Positions 35,012 to 38,249 of a DNA stretch of 38,249 bases are shown here, piece by piece (position 1 is the stretch's first letter; every line of letters starts with the position of its first letter). The notes under the pieces are model-generated. The model ran no database searches and was not told the origin of the DNA. It saw nothing but the letters and a program-made list of their open reading frames with translations. The stretch comes from Prosthecobacter debontii (lineage in GTDB: Bacteria; Verrucomicrobiota; Verrucomicrobiia; Verrucomicrobiales; Akkermansiaceae). The translations under genes were made by a program, and so were the position numbers. Location: positions 1 through 38,249 of the forward strand of contig CAMBPB010000024.1 of NCBI GenBank assembly GCA_945869465.1, given 5' to 3'.

Positions 35012-36265
35012 TTAATCCGTGGCAACCGGTGAGCGCCACTCCGCCGGCACTTTGTCGAGACCGAACGCGTCATGCACGACGCGGGCGGCGTCTTCGATGC
35101 GGGTTTCGTCCACCGTCACGGCGATTTTGATTTCCGAGGTGGAGATCATCCCGATGTTGATGCCGGAGTCCCCGAGCGCCTTGAACATGGTGGCGGCCAC
35201 CCCGGAGTGCGAGCGCATGCCGATGCCGACAGCGGAAAGTTTCGCAATGCCGGCTTCGGTCTCGATTTTCGAGTGTGGCGCGAGCGCGGCAAGCACCGGT
35301 TTCACCGCGGCCTGGGCCTTGCCGAGATCGCTGGAATGCATCGTGAACGAATGGCGGGCGTAGCCGTCGTGAGCGATGTTGGAAATGATCATGTCGAGGT
35401 TGACCTCCGCCTCGGCGAGGGCACCGAGGATGCGGCCGGACATGCCGGGTTCATCGGGAATGCCGGTGATGGTGACACGCGCTTGCGAGCGCTCGATCGA
35501 GACGCCGCGGATGACGACGTTTTCCATGTGGGGATGTTCTTCTAACACAAGAGTTCCGGGGTTATCGTTGAGGGAGGAGCGGACTGCGAAAACAACGCCG
35601 AATTTTTTCGCGAATTCGACTGAGCGGGACTGCATGACCTTGGATCCGGACGAGGCCATTTCCAGCATTTCGTCGTAGGAGATCTCCGGCAGCTTGCGGG
35701 CGTTTTTCACGATCCGCGGATCGCAGGTGTAAACGCCGTCCACATCAGTTAGAATCTGGCAGACATCGGCCTTGAGGGAGGCCGCGACGGCGATGGCGGT
35801 GAGGTCCGACCCACCGCGGCCGAGCGTGTGGATCATGCCGGCCGGGGTGACGCCTTGGAAGCCGGCGACCACCAGGGTTTTCCCCTCGCTCAGGTATTTT
35901 GTCATCAGCGAGGGATCGAGGTTGAGAATCCGGCCGCGGGTGTGGGAGCCGGTAGTGTGGATGCCCGCCTGGCGGCCGGTGATGGAAACGGCGTCCACTC
36001 CCAAATCCTGGAGCGCCATGGTGACCAGGGCGATCGACTGTTGCTCGCCGGTTGCCAGCAACACGTCCAGCTCGCGTTCGCTCGGGATTTCCGTCAGCTC
36101 GGTGGCCATTTTGATCAGCCCATCGGTCACCCCAGACATGGCGGAGACCACGGCAACCACCTGGTTTCCCTCGTCACGGGTGCGTTTCATCCGTGCCGCG
36201 ACGTTGCGGATGCGGTCGAGCGTGCCGACAGAGGTGCCGCCGTATTTTTGAACGATAAGAGCCAT
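35012..36265 (-). CDS. lysC: Aspartate kinase
   Basis: Phosphorylates aspartate, the first step to lysine, threonine and methionine. The protein (417 aa) begins with the signature VQKYGGTSVG (Lys7). It has the amino-acid-kinase core (VVAVVSAMSGVTDGL, TGEQQSIALVTMAL, GRGGSDLTAIAVAASL, DVDGVYTCDPRIV) and two C-terminal ACT domains (VTITGIPDEPGMSGRILGALAEAEVNLDMI and LSAVGIGMRSHSGVAATMFKALGDSGINIGMIS), the usual site of lysine/threonine feedback. This is the monofunctional class, with no homoserine dehydrogenase. The ATG at 36265 fits the conserved N-terminus. Confidence 0.97.
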   Translation of the reverse strand: MALIVQKYGGTSVGTLDRIRNVAARMKRTRDEGNQVVAVVSAMSGVTDGLIKMATELTEIPSERELDVLLATGEQQSIALVTMALQDLGVDAVSITGRQAGIHTTGSHTRGRILNLDPSLMTKYLSEGKTLVVAGFQGVTPAGMIHTLGRGGSDLTAIAVAASLKADVCQILTDVDGVYTCDPRIVKNARKLPEISYDEMLEMASSGSKVMQSRSVEFAKKFGVVFAVRSSLNDNPGTLVLEEHPHMENVVIRGVSIERSQARVTITGIPDEPGMSGRILGALAEAEVNLDMIISNIAHDGYARHSFTMHSSDLGKAQAAVKPVLAALAPHSKIETEAGIAKLSAVGIGMRSHSGVAATMFKALGDSGINIGMISTSEIKIAVTVDETRIEDAARVVHDAFGLDKVPAEWRSPVATD

Positions 36266-36393
36266 GGGTGGAGCGGCGCGCAGTGAAGGGGAACCCGGCG
36301 GATTTGGCAAGAATTTGGAGAAACCGGTTCAACCGCCCTCGCTGATGCCCCGAAATAAATGTGAATAATTCCCGATGCATTGCGTCTCTTCGC

Positions 36394-36422
36394 TTGCACA
36401 GGTGGTTCTCCGGGCATAATTT
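36394..36422 (+). promoter_or_regulatory. Candidate sigma-70 type promoter of the last gene
   Basis: TTGCAC (36394-36399), a 17-bp spacer and TAATTT (36417-36422) lie about 100 bp before the ATG at 36524, in a locally A/T-rich stretch. It fits the housekeeping consensus reasonably, but promoter preferences of this phylum are not well known. Confidence 0.4.
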
Positions 36423-36523
36423 TGAAGAGCCTGAAAATCACATTTCGACCCTGCTTCCAAAGTCTGGAGTTGGGCCGAATCGGTGGCACGTATCATCAAG
36501 AACCAATTCCTCAGCATCATCCC

Positions 36524-38249
36524 ATGAAAACTCTACTCAAATTCTTGGTCATACCCGCGCTGTGTCAGGCGTTGGTCTGCTCGCAAGCCTTCGCCCGCAA
36601 GAAAGACGACGATGAGTCGAAGAAAAGAGGCGGCCAAGGTGAAACCTCCGGCGGTGGACAGGTGCCGGTGCCGGTGCCGGTGCCGGTGCCGGCGCAAGGA
36701 GGGAAATCCGAATCCGGGAAAAGGGCCCAGAAACAGTTCCCGGATCCCGCCCCGGCTCCCAAAGCCAACAGAACCCCGAACCCCAACAGAACCCCGAACC
36801 CCAACATTACTCCGAACGCCAACAGAACTCCGAACGCCAACAGAACCCCGAACGCCGACAGAACCCCGAACCCCAACAGAACCCCGAACCCCAACAGAAC
36901 CCCGAACGCCGACAGAACCCCGGAGGCCGCCAGGGCCCCGGAGGCAGAAAAGGCGCCCAAGTCGGAGAATGCCCCTAAGCCAGATGGGGTAAAGAAGGCA
37001 GACAAGACAGAACAGCCAAAGAAGGAAATCAAGCCAATGCCTTTGCCGGACAAGGCAGACAAGGCAGACAAGGCAGACAAGGCAGACAAGGCAGACAAGG
37101 CAGACAAGGCAGACAAGGCAGACAAGGCAGACAAGGCAGAAGCCTCGCCCAAGCCGCTCGCCCTTCCGGGAAAACGCCCGAACGTGCCTCAATCCGGCAA
37201 GAAGAATGACGACGACAAGCTCTCCAAGAAAGGCGAACCTCGGAAAGTGGCCAAAACTCAAAAATCCGAGCCCAAGAAAAAGATGGTCGTGCGGCCCGGC
37301 CAGAACACCCAGCAGGTCAAACGCCCCAATTTCGAGAACCCCAAGACCAAGGCTTGGTGGGGCAGCGGCAACCACAAGTCGGTCAACAGGAGTGTCCACA
37401 TCACTAACATCAACAACAACTTCCGGCGCAATGTCAATTGGAGCACCCACCGTCACTGCTGGGGTTACAATCCCTGGTGGAGTCGTCCCGTCGTCCGCCC
37501 TTGGTATGCGCGTTCATGGAGCTTCGGATGGAGTCCCACCTATTATCGCCGGCATTACCACTACGGGTATCGTGGATACCGCCCGCCCGGCTATGTGGTG
37601 GTGCGTGACCCGATCGGCTGGGGTCTGATCGGCTGGAGTCTGGGAACCTTGATCTATGACGTCGGGTATCGGAGCTATCACAATCCCTACCGTGCGAGAC
37701 CGGTGCGCATTTCCCGTGAGGTCGAATACACCTACGACCAACCGATCACCCGGCTGGCGGTCAACACGGCTCCTGAAGACGATGCCGCCGTGGAGGAATT
37801 CACCAGCAAATCCGAGTCGTTGATGGGCGAGTCCCAAGCTGCGTTCAAGCAACGCAACTATTTGGTGGCCCTAGAATATGCGGACAAAGCCATCGCCGAA
37901 TCCCCGGGCGACGGTGCCCTCCATGAATACCGTGCCCTGGTGCTGTTTGCCCTCGGAAAATATGGCGAGGCTGCCGGCGTGCTCAATCCAGTGCTCGCAT
38001 CCGGGCCGGGCTGGGATTGGTCCACCATGATCGCCCTCTACGACGCGCAGGAAACCTACACCGACCAGTTGCAGAAGTTGGAAGCCTACTCCGAAGCTCA
38101 ACCGGACGCGGCTGACACGCATTTCCTGTTGGGTTATCATTACATGGTCTGCGGTCACCTGGACTTGGCAACGCCCCAGTTCGATCTGGCGGCCAAGCTG
38201 ATGCCCGCCGACAGCGTTTCCAAGGAACTGGCCGAACTCACGCGCAACT
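36524..38249 (+). CDS. Secreted repeat-rich protein with C-terminal TPR-like domain (partial, at least 575 aa)
   Basis: The frame is open from ATG 36524 to the window edge, so the C-terminus is missing. The signal peptide (MKTLLKFLVIPALCQALVC... ending QAFA) is followed by a long disordered region of tandem repeats: five VP units, about nine N/D-RTPN-x units and ten DKA units, mixed with Lys-rich segments. A Trp/Tyr/His-rich domain comes next (NWSTHRHCWGYNPWW, YYRRHYHYGYRGYRPPGY), then GWGLIGWSLGTLIYD, and helical TPR-like sequence (NYLVALEYADKAIAESPGDGALHEYRALVLFALGKYGEAA). The function is unknown; a cell-surface or cell-wall-spanning protein is inferred. Reading frames on the opposite strand here are mirror images of the repeats. 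Confidence 0.85.
   Translation, partial: MKTLLKFLVIPALCQALVCSQAFARKKDDDESKKRGGQGETSGGGQVPVPVPVPVPAQGGKSESGKRAQKQFPDPAPAPKANRTPNPNRTPNPNITPNANRTPNANRTPNADRTPNPNRTPNPNRTPNADRTPEAARAPEAEKAPKSENAPKPDGVKKADKTEQPKKEIKPMPLPDKADKADKADKADKADKADKADKADKADKAEASPKPLALPGKRPNVPQSGKKNDDDKLSKKGEPRKVAKTQKSEPKKKMVVRPGQNTQQVKRPNFENPKTKAWWGSGNHKSVNRSVHITNINNNFRRNVNWSTHRHCWGYNPWWSRPVVRPWYARSWSFGWSPTYYRRHYHYGYRGYRPPGYVVVRDPIGWGLIGWSLGTLIYDVGYRSYHNPYRARPVRISREVEYTYDQPITRLAVNTAPEDDAAVEEFTSKSESLMGESQAAFKQRNYLVALEYADKAIAESPGDGALHEYRALVLFALGKYGEAAGVLNPVLASGPGWDWSTMIALYDAQETYTDQLQKLEAYSEAQPDAADTHFLLGYHYMVCGHLDLATPQFDLAAKLMPADSVSKELAELTRN
36662..36691 (+). repeat. 6-bp tandem repeat (GTGCCG x5)
   Basis: Five perfect GTGCCG units encode alternating Val-Pro. 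The unit is two codons, so copy changes keep the frame. Confidence 0.9.
36767..36922 (+). repeat. 18-bp tandem repeat (eight full units plus a partial one)
   Basis: Units of AACAGAACCCCGAACCCC and close variants (GCC for CCC, GAC for AAC, one ATTACT) encode NRTPNP, NRTPNA, NITPNA and DRTPNP hexapeptides. The last unit decays into DRTPEAARAPEAEKAP. Confidence 0.9.
37049..37138 (+). repeat. 9-bp tandem repeat (GACAAGGCA x10)
   Basis: Ten perfect copies encode (Asp-Lys-Ala)10, then GAAGCC. Perfect identity between copies suggests recent slippage expansion. A related GCAGACAAGACAGAA lies just upstream. Confidence 0.95.

Noticed and set aside
36533..37456. Leu/Val/Cys-repeat and Gly/Val-repeat proteins on the minus strand
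   Set aside because: They are mirror translations of the DKA and NRTPN repeats. The plus-strand frame has a signal peptide and continues as a structured protein.

Overview
The window (about 38.2 kb, high GC, dense coding on both strands, no rRNA or tRNA gene seen) looks like a chromosomal segment of a Gram-negative bacterium of the Verrucomicrobiota, probably near Luteolibacter/Haloferula. This is inferred from gene content: a large autotransporter-associated beta-strand repeat protein with a C-terminal module of a type common in that phylum, a secreted SUMF1-fold protein, a verrucomicrobial-style DP-x-A repeat protein, and an NfeD/FloA operon. No taxonomic marker was searched.

Layout. 1-3.1 kb: secreted thioredoxin-fold protein (-), RdgB house-cleaning nucleotidase, an NlpC/P60-type lipoprotein and an exported repeat protein (+). 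3.1-5.9 kb: uvrC and a PfkB sugar kinase (-). 6.2-10.5 kb: an alpha/beta hydrolase, then an operon of two NfeD proteins, flotillin FloA and a small membrane protein (+). 10.45-10.73 kb: two direct copies of a long imperfect palindrome between convergent genes. 10.8-13.0 kb: argS and ptsN (-). 13.3-17.9 kb: SUMF1-fold protein, carboxynorspermidine decarboxylase, an amidohydrolase and a beta-CASP nuclease-like protein (+). 17.95-30.1 kb (-): beta-strand repeat protein, YhaM-like HD exonuclease, a MacB-type tripartite efflux operon (outer membrane lipoprotein, adaptor, ATPase, permease), an inner-membrane-anchored OmpA-domain protein and an HtrA protease. 30.2-34.8 kb: an unknown secreted protein and alaS (+). 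35.0-36.3 kb: aspartate kinase (-). 36.5 kb to the end: a secreted, repeat-rich protein that runs off the window.

The most remarkable item is in alaS. The alanyl-tRNA synthetase reading frame contains, in frame and in the same orientation, a complete REP-associated tyrosine transposase (RAYT, Y1/HUH family) together with its flanking REP hairpins, about 212 codons in all. The frame stays open through the left hairpins, the transposase and the right hairpins, and resumes at the conserved AlaRS segment. All key synthetase motifs and the transposase HUH and tyrosine motifs are retained. The natural reading is that an essential housekeeping enzyme carries a mobile element as a translated internal domain.

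A second theme is small repeats at gene junctions. Degenerate 7-bp tandem repeats (TCAACYN/TCCACTA/AATCNNC types) occur at three loci: one covers the stop codon of the ABC permease and one is translated inside alaS. The 142-bp-period palindromic repeat supplies the stop codon of the gene it follows. The last gene carries three unrelated in-frame tandem repeats (6, 18 and 9 bp units).
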